A stretch of 64,000 bases of DNA, taken from assembly GCA_045596745.1 (NCBI GenBank), contig JAZODA010000004.1, positions 16,464 to 80,463 of the forward strand. The letters run 5' to 3'. Shown here in pieces: positions 15,966 through 24,263 of the stretch; position 1 is the first letter of the stretch; each line of letters starts with the position of its first letter. The notes under the pieces are model-generated. The model did not search any database, was not told where the DNA came from, and was given only the letters and a program-made list of their open reading frames with translations. A program made the translations under genes and the position numbers. The stretch is from RGIG3009 sp045596745. Its GTDB lineage: Bacteria > Bacillota > Clostridia > Oscillospirales > Acutalibacteraceae.

Positions 15966-16069
15966 CTCCGAGGACACCTCCTGCGGCAATTACGCCGCCC
16001 AGAACACGGACGGCGCAACGCTGTATGTCATACTCCTTGAACTGCAACACGGTTGCGGCGGGTAAGGTT

Positions 16070-16078
16070 ATTATAGCA
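16070..16078 (-). promoter_or_regulatory. extended -10 promoter of the ftsEX cluster
   Basis: Minus strand TGC-TATAAT with no clear -35 at the normal distance. It lies immediately after a hairpin, about 105 nt upstream of the ftsE start. Confidence 0.5.
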
Positions 16079-16110
16079 TATACGCAGGCGGCAACGCCAC
16101 CTGCATATAT
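16078..16110 (-). terminator. hairpin after the CdaR/PucR-like gene
   Basis: 15-bp imperfect stem with G-U pairs and a 3-4 nt loop, 15 nt past the stop. It lacks a U-run; termination is therefore uncertain. Confidence 0.5.
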
Positions 16111-16124
16111 TGGTAATTCGTCGA

Positions 16125-17210
16125 TTAGTACTTCACCGGGTCAGCGGTCAGATACTTCTTGACCATCATCGCCACTTTGAAGACGATGGCATCGTCAAAC
16201 TCACGCAGATCCAGGCCGGTCAGGCGCTTAATCTTTTCCAGACGATACACCAGCGTGTTGCGGTGCACGAACAGGCGGCGGGAGGTTTCCGACACGTTCA
16301 GGTTGTTCTCGAAGAAGCGCTGAATGGTGAACAGCGTTTCCTGATCCAGCGACTCGATGGAGCCGTTCTTGAACACTTCGCGCAGGAACATATCGCACAG
16401 CGTGGTGGGCAGCTGATAAATCAGGCGGGCAATGCCCAAATGATCGTAGCTGACAATGGTCTTTTCGGTGTCGAACACCTTGCCGACCTCCAGCGAAATC
16501 TGTGCTTCCTTGAAGGAACGAGCCAGTTCTTTGATGCCTTCAACCGGCGTACCGATACCGACGCTGACAGGCGTATAGAACTCGCTGCCCAGCGTATCGG
16601 CAATGGACTGTGCCAGCTTTTCCAAGTCCTTGGACTCGACGTGCGTACGCAGTTCCTTAACCACAGCGATATCCGACTCGTTGATGTTGATAACGAAATC
16701 GCGGTTGCGCTCGGGGAACAGGTTCTGAATCACATCAAACGCCGACACTTCGGTCTGTGCGTGAATGTGAACCAACAGCACCACACGAAGCGCATCGCCG
16801 TTGAAGTGCAGCTCGCGCGCTTTCAGATAAATATCGCCGGGCAGAATGTTGTCCAGAATGATGTTCTTGACAAAGTTGCCGCGGTCATACTTTTCGTCAT
16901 AATACTGCTTGACGTTGGCAAACGAAATGCCGAGCAACGTCGCGTCACGCTGCGCCTGCTCATCCTCGCCTTCGACAAACACGAGGAAGTCTCCGCGCGG
17001 ACGGGTACCAAACGCACGATACGTATAGCCATCCAGCGTAAAGGTCTCCTGCGTATTGAAAGACGCATCCGACAGATTGTCGCGCACCTCGCCGATGCAG
17101 CCCAGATCGCTGCAGGCAATAACGGCGTAATCCTCATCCACAACGCCGATGGTGCGGTCGATGGCATCCTTCATCTGATTGATAATACCCAAAAACAAAC
17201 GATTCGGCAT
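16125..17210 (-). CDS. CdaR/PucR-type helix-turn-helix transcriptional regulator
   Basis: 361 aa. Start MPNRLFLG is preceded by GAGGAGA with a 7-nt spacer. Residues 1-140 are an uncharacterised sensor region; about 155-290 resemble the GGDEF-like middle domain of CdaR/PucR regulators; about 300-355 form the C-terminal HTH_30 with the diagnostic HRNTLVYRLEKI helix. Members control sugar diacid, purine or amino-acid use. It has its own promoter, and the divergent gene pair is the CE15 esterases, which makes them a plausible target (inference). No ligand can be read. Confidence 0.85.
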   Translation of the reverse strand: MPNRLFLGIINQMKDAIDRTIGVVDEDYAVIACSDLGCIGEVRDNLSDASFNTQETFTLDGYTYRAFGTRPRGDFLVFVEGEDEQAQRDATLLGISFANVKQYYDEKYDRGNFVKNIILDNILPGDIYLKARELHFNGDALRVVLLVHIHAQTEVSAFDVIQNLFPERNRDFVININESDIAVVKELRTHVESKDLEKLAQSIADTLGSEFYTPVSVGIGTPVEGIKELARSFKEAQISLEVGKVFDTEKTIVSYDHLGIARLIYQLPTTLCDMFLREVFKNGSIESLDQETLFTIQRFFENNLNVSETSRRLFVHRNTLVYRLEKIKRLTGLDLREFDDAIVFKVAMMVKKYLTADPVKY

Positions 17211-17255
17211 ATCCATTCTCCTCATCTGTTAGAATTGCAAAACAAACACACTTCT

Positions 17256-17284
17256 ATATTACACAATTTTAGCCAAATTTGCAA
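17256..17284 (-). promoter_or_regulatory. promoter of the CdaR/PucR-like gene
   Basis: Minus strand: TTGCAA, 17-bp spacer, TAATAT, about 45 nt upstream of the start codon. Confidence 0.6.
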
Positions 17285-17352
17285 GGAAAAACCGAAAAAA
17301 ACTCTCCTTTTTTAGAAAAAGACACAATCGGGGAAAAAGGTACGCCATTTGC

Positions 17353-17381
17353 TTGCTTTTCGAAAAGTGGTGTGTTACACT
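17353..17381 (+). promoter_or_regulatory. promoter of the CE15 gene pair with CTTTTCGAAAAG palindrome in the spacer
   Basis: TTGCTT, 17-bp spacer, TACACT. A perfect 12-bp palindrome with central CG (17356-17367) overlaps the -35 and spacer; palindromes with a central CG are typical of LacI-family operators. A related TTTCGAAA core occurs upstream of the lacI-type gene at 24207-24214. Confidence 0.6.
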
Positions 17382-17415
17382 GAACTCGAAAACCAACCGA
17401 ACGGAGGTCAAAACT

Positions 17416-18543
17416 ATGCTGGATACCATTTTGAAAGAACGCGATCTTCTGCCGATTCTCACTCATGAAGACGGCTCTGCCGTTACCCCCGAAACGTGGG
17501 GTAAGCGTCGTGAAGAGCTGCTTCGTGCGCTGGAGACCTACTCCTACGGCGTCACCCCCACCATCCCGGTGAAGGTGCGTGGCGAAGTGGTGGATGAGAA
17601 CGCCCGCGCGTACGCCAACAAGGCGCTGCAGCAGAAAATCGATATCACGATTGAAAGCGAACTCGGCGAGTTCACCTTCCCGATTTGGATGTTTATTCCG
17701 AAGCGCGTCGAGAAGCCGCCGGTTATGTTCCATGCCGCTTTCCGTTTCGGTCAGCCGAAAACCGATCCTCCCATCCGCCGCGTCCCGGTGGAAGAAATCA
17801 TCGACCGTGGCTATGCGCTGGTGTCTATGGCGTATGTGGACGTTGTTAACGACCACCTGCACGGCGACTTCTCCGACGGTCTCGCCGCCTACTTCGGCAC
17901 GACCAAAGAAGACCGCAAGCCTGACGAATGGGGCAAAATCGGTATGTGGTCGTACGCGGTCAGCCGCGCTATGGACTACCTCGTCACCCGCGAGGATATC
18001 GACCACGCGCACACCGCCATCCTCGGCCACTCCCGTCTGGGCAAAACCTCGCTGTGGGCCGGCGCGCAGGACGAGCGCTTCTGGTGCACCATCTCCAACG
18101 ACTCCGGTTACGGCGGTGCCGCTACCTCCAAGCACGGTTCGCCCGATGGCGAAAAGTCCTGGCACTTCGGTGACTGGCACAACGGTAACTGGGACTGGTG
18201 CTGCAACAACTTTATGAACTACACCGACAAGGAAGACGAAAAGCCCTACGACCAGTCCTGGCTACTTGCCGCTGTGGCGCCCCGTCTGCTGTACGTTGCT
18301 TCGGCTGTGGAAGATTTGTGGGCAGACCCCGCTTCCGAGTTCATTTCCACCCTGTGGGCCTCGCAGGCATGGGAGATGCTGGGTAAACCCGGTCTGATTA
18401 CCCCCGACAAGATGCCCGAAGCGGGCGAAGTGTGTGCTGACGGTGACGTCGGCTACCATATGCGCTTCGGCAGCCACTTCCTCTCCCGTGAGGACTGGAA
18501 CAACTATATGAACTTCCTGGATCGCCATCTCGGCAGAAAGTAA
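17416..18543 (+). CDS. CE15 glucuronoyl-esterase-like alpha/beta hydrolase, copy 1
   Basis: 375 aa, start MLDTILKERD after ACGGAGG (7 nt). The alpha/beta-hydrolase nucleophile elbow is GHSRLGK (Ser206), the pattern of bacterial CE15 esterases, followed by WCTISNDSGYGGAA and a C-terminal His in GSHFLSREDW. CE15 enzymes hydrolyse the ester between glucuronic acid of xylan and lignin alcohols. No signal peptide is seen, so this copy would act on imported esterified oligosaccharides. Some database entries call such proteins acetylxylan esterases. It is followed after 7 nt by a paralogue. Confidence 0.8.
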   Translation: MLDTILKERDLLPILTHEDGSAVTPETWGKRREELLRALETYSYGVTPTIPVKVRGEVVDENARAYANKALQQKIDITIESELGEFTFPIWMFIPKRVEKPPVMFHAAFRFGQPKTDPPIRRVPVEEIIDRGYALVSMAYVDVVNDHLHGDFSDGLAAYFGTTKEDRKPDEWGKIGMWSYAVSRAMDYLVTREDIDHAHTAILGHSRLGKTSLWAGAQDERFWCTISNDSGYGGAATSKHGSPDGEKSWHFGDWHNGNWDWCCNNFMNYTDKEDEKPYDQSWLLAAVAPRLLYVASAVEDLWADPASEFISTLWASQAWEMLGKPGLITPDKMPEAGEVCADGDVGYHMRFGSHFLSREDWNNYMNFLDRHLGRK

Positions 18544-18550
18544 GGATCTT

Positions 18551-19672
18551 ATGCTGGAACAAGTATTGAAAGAACGCGATCTCCTGCCGATTCTCACTCA
18601 TGAGGACGGCTCGCCCGTCACCCCCGAAACGTGGGAAAAGCGCCGTGAGGAGTTGCTGAAAGCATTGGCAAACTACTCCTATGGTGTTACCGACGACCGG
18701 CCTGTCACCGTGACGAGTGAACTTGTCAAAGAGAAAAAGGACTACGCCGGCAAAGTGGCTCACCAGAAAATCAACCTGACCGTGACGAGCGATTTGGGCG
18801 ACTTCACCTTCCCCATCTGGGTGTTCCGTCCCAAGAAGGTCGAGAACCCTCCCGTGCTGCTGCATATCGCCTTTTTCCGCGGATCGATTCCCACCGAAGC
18901 GCCCATCTACCGCGTTCCGGTAGAGGAAATCACCGACCGCGGTTATGCGCTCGTGTCGGTTCGCTATACCGATATGCTGGGCGAAACCTACCACGGCAAT
19001 TTCATTGACGGCTTCGCAACCTATTTCGGTGTCACCAAAGAAAACCGCAAGCCGGATACGTGGGGCCGCATCGGTATGTGGGCCTATGGTGCCAGCCGCA
19101 TTATGGACTATCTGGAAACCCGCGACGATTTGGACCACAAGCACACGACCGTTATCGGTCATTCCCGCCTGGGTAAAACCGCTTTGTGGGCAGGCGCACA
19201 GGACAAACGCTTCTGGTGCACCATCTCGAACGATTCCGGTTATGGCGGCGCGGCTACCTCCAAAGGCGGCACGCCCGAAAGCGAAAAAGCCCGCGACTTT
19301 GCCGAGGATCGCAACGCGGTGTGGGATTGGTTCTGCAACAACTTTATGGATTACGTCGGCAAGGAAGACGAAAAGCCTTACGACCAATCCTGGCTGCTCG
19401 CGTGCGTTGCACCGCGACTGCTGTACGTCGGCTCGGCAGTAGACGACCACTGGGCCGACCCCACCTCCGAGTTCGTTTCCACCCTGTGGGCATCGCAGGC
19501 GTGGGAAATGCTGGGTCAGACCGGTCTGGTCGCTCCCGACAAGCTGCCCGAAGCGGGCGATGTGTGGTCGGACGGTAACGTCGGCTACCATATGCGCGCC
19601 GGCGGCCACTTCCTCTCCCGCGAGGACTGGAACAACTACATGGATTTCATTGACCGTCAGCTTGGTCGATAA
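18551..19672 (+). CDS. CE15 glucuronoyl-esterase-like alpha/beta hydrolase, copy 2
   Basis: 373 aa, RBS AAGGATC, 7 nt after copy 1 and in the same operon. The nucleophile elbow GHSRLGKTALWAGAQ has Ser205; the catalytic His is in GGHFLSREDW. The first ~30 residues are almost identical to copy 1 (LKERDLLPILTHEDGS) while the middle differs, most around residues 80-140 (FFRGSIPTEAP against FRFGQPKTDPP), which would shape the substrate cleft. A recent tandem duplication with diverging specificity is the simplest reading. Cytoplasmic, as for copy 1. Confidence 0.8.
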   Translation: MLEQVLKERDLLPILTHEDGSPVTPETWEKRREELLKALANYSYGVTDDRPVTVTSELVKEKKDYAGKVAHQKINLTVTSDLGDFTFPIWVFRPKKVENPPVLLHIAFFRGSIPTEAPIYRVPVEEITDRGYALVSVRYTDMLGETYHGNFIDGFATYFGVTKENRKPDTWGRIGMWAYGASRIMDYLETRDDLDHKHTTVIGHSRLGKTALWAGAQDKRFWCTISNDSGYGGAATSKGGTPESEKARDFAEDRNAVWDWFCNNFMDYVGKEDEKPYDQSWLLACVAPRLLYVGSAVDDHWADPTSEFVSTLWASQAWEMLGQTGLVAPDKLPEAGDVWSDGNVGYHMRAGGHFLSREDWNNYMDFIDRQLGR

Positions 19673-19680
19673 CACAAACA

Positions 19681-19714
19681 AAGCCCCCTCACCGCTCTGC
19701 GGTGAGGGGGCTTT
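19681..19714. terminator. bidirectional terminator
   Basis: Stem AAGCCCCCTCACCG / CGGTGAGGGGGCTT with a 5-nt loop and T-run, between the convergent CE15 operon and the GH39-like gene. Confidence 0.92.
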
Positions 19715-19718
19715 TCTG

Positions 19719-21032
19719 TTACACTTCTTTGACAAGAATGGCGGAATGAATCGGGAGCGTAAAGGTAAGTTCTTCGGGCGTTTCGATACGCTCGGCATCG
19801 TGGTCTTTGTCCAAAAGATACACTTCGAAGTTGCCGCTTCTGCCGAAGTCCAGCTGCACCTCCTGCGCCGCTGCTTCGTCGTTCTCGGAGTAGTTCGCCA
19901 CCACGCACATCACCTTGCCGTCAGCGTCAACGCCACACAGGGTGTACACGTTTTCCGGTTGCTCTTCGCAGCGAATCTCCTGCGCCATATCGTAGAACAT
20001 ACCGTACCAGTAAAGCGGATAATACCCTTTCAGCTTCTCCCAGGAATAGAAGTCAAACGCGCCGCAAAACGCCGACGGACGGGTATCATAATACATCAGC
20101 ATATCAATCCCGGGCGACTTCTGCGCTTCGCAGATACACGCCATCGTGAAGGCCGCACCCTTGATGCCGTGAATTGCCAGAATGCTGTATTTGAAGTCTT
20201 CTTGCCAACCGCGGATGTAGTTCCACTCGTTGAGAATCGACTCCGCTTCGCCGTAGCCGTTCTTGACCATCAGCGCGCGCATTCTGTCACCTTTTTCGGT
20301 TAACTGCTTCGGCTCTTGCGCGTAGATGTGCCACGAGAAAAAGTCCATCGGCACCTCTCGGCGCTTCATTTCACCGAGGAACTCGTCTGCCCACTCCTCG
20401 TCCCAACACAGCGCAGGACCGCCGATTTTCAGGTGCGGGAACCGCTCCTTCAAATGCTTCGCGGCAATGGTGTAAAAGTCGAAAAACTCTGCTTTGGTGC
20501 CGCCCCACATCCGCTTGTTTGTGCTGTCATCGGGGTCGATATCGGGCTCGTTCCAAATCTCCCAATACGGCATATCCAGCCGGAATCCGTTTGCCCAGCC
20601 CTCGGTATAATGGCGAATGATATGCTCACAAATCACCGCCCACTTGTGAAAATCGGGAGGCGGAATCGTACCATGCTTTTTAATTTGATGCTCAATGGTC
20701 TGTCCCAGACGGAAAAAGGTTTTGGTTCCGGCATCCAGCGCCACCAAAATCGACTCGTCGGTACAAGCAAAATCATACGATGCCGGATTCTCCGGATCGG
20801 CGGAAAAATCGGGAAAAATACGGGTGATATCGTGGCTGTACGGGCCGCCGTATATACCATGCACGGCGGAATCGTGGTTGCGGGAATACGGAATGCGCGC
20901 CGCTTTGTAATCCGCAAAATTGCTGCGCCACTGATCCGTTGCATGACGCTTGTGCCACGGGCCACCATTGGTCGCGTTCAAGATTTTAAACGCACCTGCG
21001 CCTTTTGTGAGGTCAAACCGTAACGTTTTCAT
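19719..21032 (-). CDS. GH39-like beta-xylosidase / clan GH-A glycosidase
   Basis: 437 aa with a (beta/alpha)8 barrel (residues about 10-340) and a C-terminal beta domain (about 350-437). The acid/base is Glu162 in WEIWNEPD and the nucleophile Glu269 in ILNEWNY, the clan GH-A strand 4 and 7 positions as found in GH39. GH39 members are beta-xylosidases or alpha-iduronidases. No signal peptide. RBS AAAGGAGAG. It is the last gene of an operon with a DUF4838 protein and an MFS permease, so it likely trims an imported oligosaccharide. Confidence 0.8.
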   Translation of the reverse strand: MKTLRFDLTKGAGAFKILNATNGGPWHKRHATDQWRSNFADYKAARIPYSRNHDSAVHGIYGGPYSHDITRIFPDFSADPENPASYDFACTDESILVALDAGTKTFFRLGQTIEHQIKKHGTIPPPDFHKWAVICEHIIRHYTEGWANGFRLDMPYWEIWNEPDIDPDDSTNKRMWGGTKAEFFDFYTIAAKHLKERFPHLKIGGPALCWDEEWADEFLGEMKRREVPMDFFSWHIYAQEPKQLTEKGDRMRALMVKNGYGEAESILNEWNYIRGWQEDFKYSILAIHGIKGAAFTMACICEAQKSPGIDMLMYYDTRPSAFCGAFDFYSWEKLKGYYPLYWYGMFYDMAQEIRCEEQPENVYTLCGVDADGKVMCVVANYSENDEAAAQEVQLDFGRSGNFEVYLLDKDHDAERIETPEELTFTLPIHSAILVKEV

Positions 21033-21035
21033 CTC

Positions 21036-22883
21036 TCATCTCTCCTTTGACGCACAATCCGTATTTTGTCGTTCCATAAGCTCTTTAAAGTGACGGAAGA
21101 AACCGCCCGCCGCAACGGCAAACGGCAGCTTTTGCTCCAGACGGAATGCTGAAAGCCGCAACTCTTCCAACCGCTCATCCGTGTTATTTGCCAGCGCGGC
21201 AAACGCTGTGCCGATGAGGGAGAAATACTCCGCGGCGTTCCTACACTGCGTTTTCTGGAACACCGTTTGCGGTGCATAGGCCTCCAGCGTTTTGGACAGT
21301 ACCGCCAACTCTTTGACCGCGCCTTGCAACGCTGCCTTTTCGCCGTCGGTCAGTACGCGTTCGTGCAAAACGACCTCACGCGGAATGACGTCTTTTATGC
21401 GGCACAGCACCTCAGAAATCGGCTCATCCTTGCCGAAGAGGTCTTCAAACAATGCCTTTTCATCCAACGGCTTGCCGTAAAACAAGCCATGCGCGAGCGA
21501 GAGGAAGTTGTAGGGTGTCGGCATCATCGCGCGGGTATTGCCGCATTCGATACGACCGCCGAGTCCAAGCCCCTTGATAAAGGTGGCATCATCCGCGAGA
21601 ATACGCGCCGTATTCAGACCAATCATATCCAGATACGATGCTCTGTCATACGTCGTGTAATCGAACATCACGCTGTCGCCATCAAACACCTTCTGCCAAT
21701 CCTTGAGTTGCTGCAGATAGTAACCTGCGTTCATATCCTCCCACGTGAAGGTATTATTCAGCGCAGGAGTGTAAGCAGTGGGCCGTATATCGCGATACGG
21801 CACGGTGAAATCACGTCCGTACGGACAATACAGCATCGTAAAGCGTTTGGCATTGTTCAGTCGCTGTACCACCGGCGGATACATCAGTTCAAAATACGCC
21901 AAAAAGACAATTTTTTGTTCCGAACCGCGGCGCGTCAGCTCCGCATCAATCTCGTTGAGCAACAGCACATACCAATCGGTCGGTGTCATAGCGGCGCAAT
22001 CGTCGCACTCGCAGAAGTTGGCAAACGAGTCGCCGAGCCACACATGCAGGTAATCAATTTCCGGATGCTCCGCTGCAAAATTGCACACATTCTGCACAAA
22101 CGCCGCACGAACCGCTTTGTTCGACAGACACAGATGTGTGTTCAGCGGCGTATTGTCCCAAATCATTCGCTTGCCACCAATCATCGGCAACACTTCGGGG
22201 TTGGTACACACCGGATGCTCGTCGAGCGCCAGCAACTGGAGCTTGTTTTTGAGTTCACCGACACCCTCCATCAGCATCATGGTCCAGCCGTGACCGGCAC
22301 CATGGCGTAAAATGCCGCGCAGACGGAGCTCTTCGGTGATGAGTGCCATATATCCGTTGAATTCTTCACGGGTGATTTCTTTGGTGGTCTTATACGGATT
22401 CGTTCCTGCACGATAGGCAAACACCATCGCCCAGAACGGGTCGGTCATTTCGATAAAATAGGTGTTGAACATCACCTTAGGCAGCCAGCGGATGAGCGCC
22501 ACCATCGCTTCGACACCGCCGTTGCAACCGCCGTCCGCCACACCGCGATGACGGTTGTAGGCATACACCGTGTCGGTGCAATCCGCCACCCGCTCGATAA
22601 CGGGTACATATTCGCCGTCCTCGCCGGGACGGAAAAATCGACAGCCCTGCGCCTTCAGAAAATGGTACACGCCAAACAGCACCGAACGACCATTGGTAGC
22701 ACAAATACTGCCCGCACCCTCTTTAACGTCAATGGCAAACGCATCGTCAAGTTCGGAGTCAAAGTGGGAAAATCGGGTTTTATCAAACCGTTCAGGGTCA
22801 ACGCACAGCGCAATGTCCCAAGACGCCCCCATTTTGACGGCGTAGTCTTTCAGTTCCTGTGCTGCAAATTCAAGCGTCGTCAT
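21036..22883 (-). CDS. DUF4838 glycosidase-like protein
   Basis: 615 aa. The N-terminal 120 residues look like the alpha-glucuronidase/GH20-type accessory domain (GRSVLFGVYHFL, followed by CRFFRPGEDGEYVP, a common motif of that domain); about 130-420 carry the DUF4838 barrel with the HVWLGDSFANFCECDDCAAM segment, including a CxCxxC cluster. The start was set at MTTLEF (22883), 9 nt after AAGGG; the ATG at 22892 abuts the RBS. It lies 3 nt before GH39 and follows the permease stop. DUF4838 has no settled activity; a hexosaminidase- or glucuronidase-like role is inferred. Cytoplasmic. Confidence 0.75.
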   Translation of the reverse strand: MTTLEFAAQELKDYAVKMGASWDIALCVDPERFDKTRFSHFDSELDDAFAIDVKEGAGSICATNGRSVLFGVYHFLKAQGCRFFRPGEDGEYVPVIERVADCTDTVYAYNRHRGVADGGCNGGVEAMVALIRWLPKVMFNTYFIEMTDPFWAMVFAYRAGTNPYKTTKEITREEFNGYMALITEELRLRGILRHGAGHGWTMMLMEGVGELKNKLQLLALDEHPVCTNPEVLPMIGGKRMIWDNTPLNTHLCLSNKAVRAAFVQNVCNFAAEHPEIDYLHVWLGDSFANFCECDDCAAMTPTDWYVLLLNEIDAELTRRGSEQKIVFLAYFELMYPPVVQRLNNAKRFTMLYCPYGRDFTVPYRDIRPTAYTPALNNTFTWEDMNAGYYLQQLKDWQKVFDGDSVMFDYTTYDRASYLDMIGLNTARILADDATFIKGLGLGGRIECGNTRAMMPTPYNFLSLAHGLFYGKPLDEKALFEDLFGKDEPISEVLCRIKDVIPREVVLHERVLTDGEKAALQGAVKELAVLSKTLEAYAPQTVFQKTQCRNAAEYFSLIGTAFAALANNTDERLEELRLSAFRLEQKLPFAVAAGGFFRHFKELMERQNTDCASKER

Positions 22884-22888
22884 TCCCA

Positions 22889-24139
22889 TCATCCCTTCTT
22901 TTTAATCAGTGCCACGCGGATATAGATAACAATCGCCGCCGCAATCACGAACGACGCCACCGCCAGCACCTGCTGTGCATACATCGGTATGCCGAGCACC
23001 GTGTTGCCGGCTTTCTGAATCGCCGTCACGACCGGGCTGATACACAGCGTTGTAATAAAGCCGACAACGCCTGCCATCGCCTGCGTCACCGCAATCGCAT
23101 TCGCGCACTGGTCACGCGGCACGTAGTCATACACCATATTGGTTAGCGAACTGTTGATGCCACCCATTGCCACGCCGTGCAACGCTGTGTACAAAATCAT
23201 AGTCACAATGCCATTGGAGGGGTTAGCGAAAATGACACAGGCGAATGCCGCCGTCAGGAACAGGAAGCATTTTTCCGCCATCACCGCGAACGAACGGCGA
23301 TCGGCATAGCGCCCCCACAAATGCGACACCGAAATGCGCGCACCGCTGCCCACCATCGCAATCGCGGTGGTCAGGCTGAGGCTCATACCGAGTTCCGAAA
23401 TCTTATACGTTCCCAAAAACGGAGTCACCGCATCGGTGGCAATATAATACAGCGCAAACACCACAACCGTCTTACGAAGGCCTTTGTTGCTTGCCAGCAG
23501 TTTGATACTTTCCTTCAACGAGCGACCGGCATTCTCCACTTCGTTCGCAGGAAAGAAGAGCAGCAGTATCATCTGTGAGATTGACAGCACGAAAATTACC
23601 AGTGCGCAAATCACAAACGCCAGGCGCAGCTCGCCGCGCGCCGCCAGATAATCGACCAACGCGCCCATACCGAACGAAAATGCCATACCCGACACCAACG
23701 AGACAATTTCCTTGGTGGCGGTGAACGAGCCGCGATGTCCGTCTTCCACCGCCGACATCAGCCAGTTAAATTTTTTGGGATGGATGATGTAATAAATCAG
23801 GTATGCCAGTACAATGGCCACCACAAACATTACTGTTTTAATCGGCTTTGCCGCACCCGACAGTGGGATGACGTACAATAGCAAAAACAGCACCTGATTC
23901 GCAAGGCTCAAAAACACAACCATCCGTTTGACGTTGCGTCGAATGGTGACCGACAACAGCTGGAATAAGCAACCGAGCGAGACAATCGCCGAAACGATAC
24001 CGGTCAAGCTGTCGGAAAAGCCGAGTTCCTTGGTAATAGTTGCCAGAAAAGAACCCGACACCAAAATCGCTACCAGGTACTCAACAGCCGCTTGCACAAT
24101 ATACAGCTTGCGACCGCGAGCCAGTGCCTTATCGTTCAT
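22889..24139 (-). CDS. MFS permease, probable oligosaccharide importer
   Basis: 416 aa with about twelve hydrophobic helices in two six-helix halves. The RRNVKRM loop after helix 2 and GRYADRRSF between helices 8 and 9 match the MFS A-like positions. Start MNDKAL is preceded by GGAGAGG. It is first in the operon with DUF4838 and GH39 enzymes and divergent from a LacI regulator, so it most likely imports the sugar those enzymes split. The substrate is not readable from sequence. Confidence 0.82.
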   Translation of the reverse strand: MNDKALARGRKLYIVQAAVEYLVAILVSGSFLATITKELGFSDSLTGIVSAIVSLGCLFQLLSVTIRRNVKRMVVFLSLANQVLFLLLYVIPLSGAAKPIKTVMFVVAIVLAYLIYYIIHPKKFNWLMSAVEDGHRGSFTATKEIVSLVSGMAFSFGMGALVDYLAARGELRLAFVICALVIFVLSISQMILLLFFPANEVENAGRSLKESIKLLASNKGLRKTVVVFALYYIATDAVTPFLGTYKISELGMSLSLTTAIAMVGSGARISVSHLWGRYADRRSFAVMAEKCFLFLTAAFACVIFANPSNGIVTMILYTALHGVAMGGINSSLTNMVYDYVPRDQCANAIAVTQAMAGVVGFITTLCISPVVTAIQKAGNTVLGIPMYAQQVLAVASFVIAAAIVIYIRVALIKKKG

Positions 24140-24157
24140 ATACAACACCTCTCCCTA

Positions 24158-24186
24158 CATATATCACAACCTGCCAAAAGAAACAA
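24158..24186 (-). promoter_or_regulatory. promoter of the MFS-DUF4838-GH39 operon
   Basis: Minus strand: TTGTTT, 17-bp spacer ending in TGA (extended -10), TATATG. About 20 nt upstream of the permease start. Confidence 0.5.
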
Positions 24187-24198
24187 CCCCAAACGCTC

Positions 24199-24214
24199 CG
24201 AAACTTTTTCGAAA
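24199..24214. promoter_or_regulatory. candidate LacI-type operator (CGAAA/TTTCG repeats)
   Basis: CGAAACTTTTTCG (24199-24211) is a 5-bp inverted repeat, and TTTCGAAA (24207-24214) an overlapping perfect 8-bp palindrome with central CG. It sits just before the -35 of the LacI gene and upstream of the divergent operon promoter. The TTTCGAAA core recurs in the CE15 promoter. Confidence 0.4.
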
Positions 24215-24217
24215 TCC

Positions 24218-24245
24218 TTGACGCACGCGGTTTCTTTTGTATAAT
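24218..24245 (+). promoter_or_regulatory. promoter of the LacI-family regulator
   Basis: TTGACG, 16-bp spacer, perfect TATAAT. The -10 ends only 18 nt before the chosen start codon, so the mRNA leader would be about a dozen nucleotides. Confidence 0.8.
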
Positions 24246-24263
24246 GGAGTTTGGGTGATGTAT

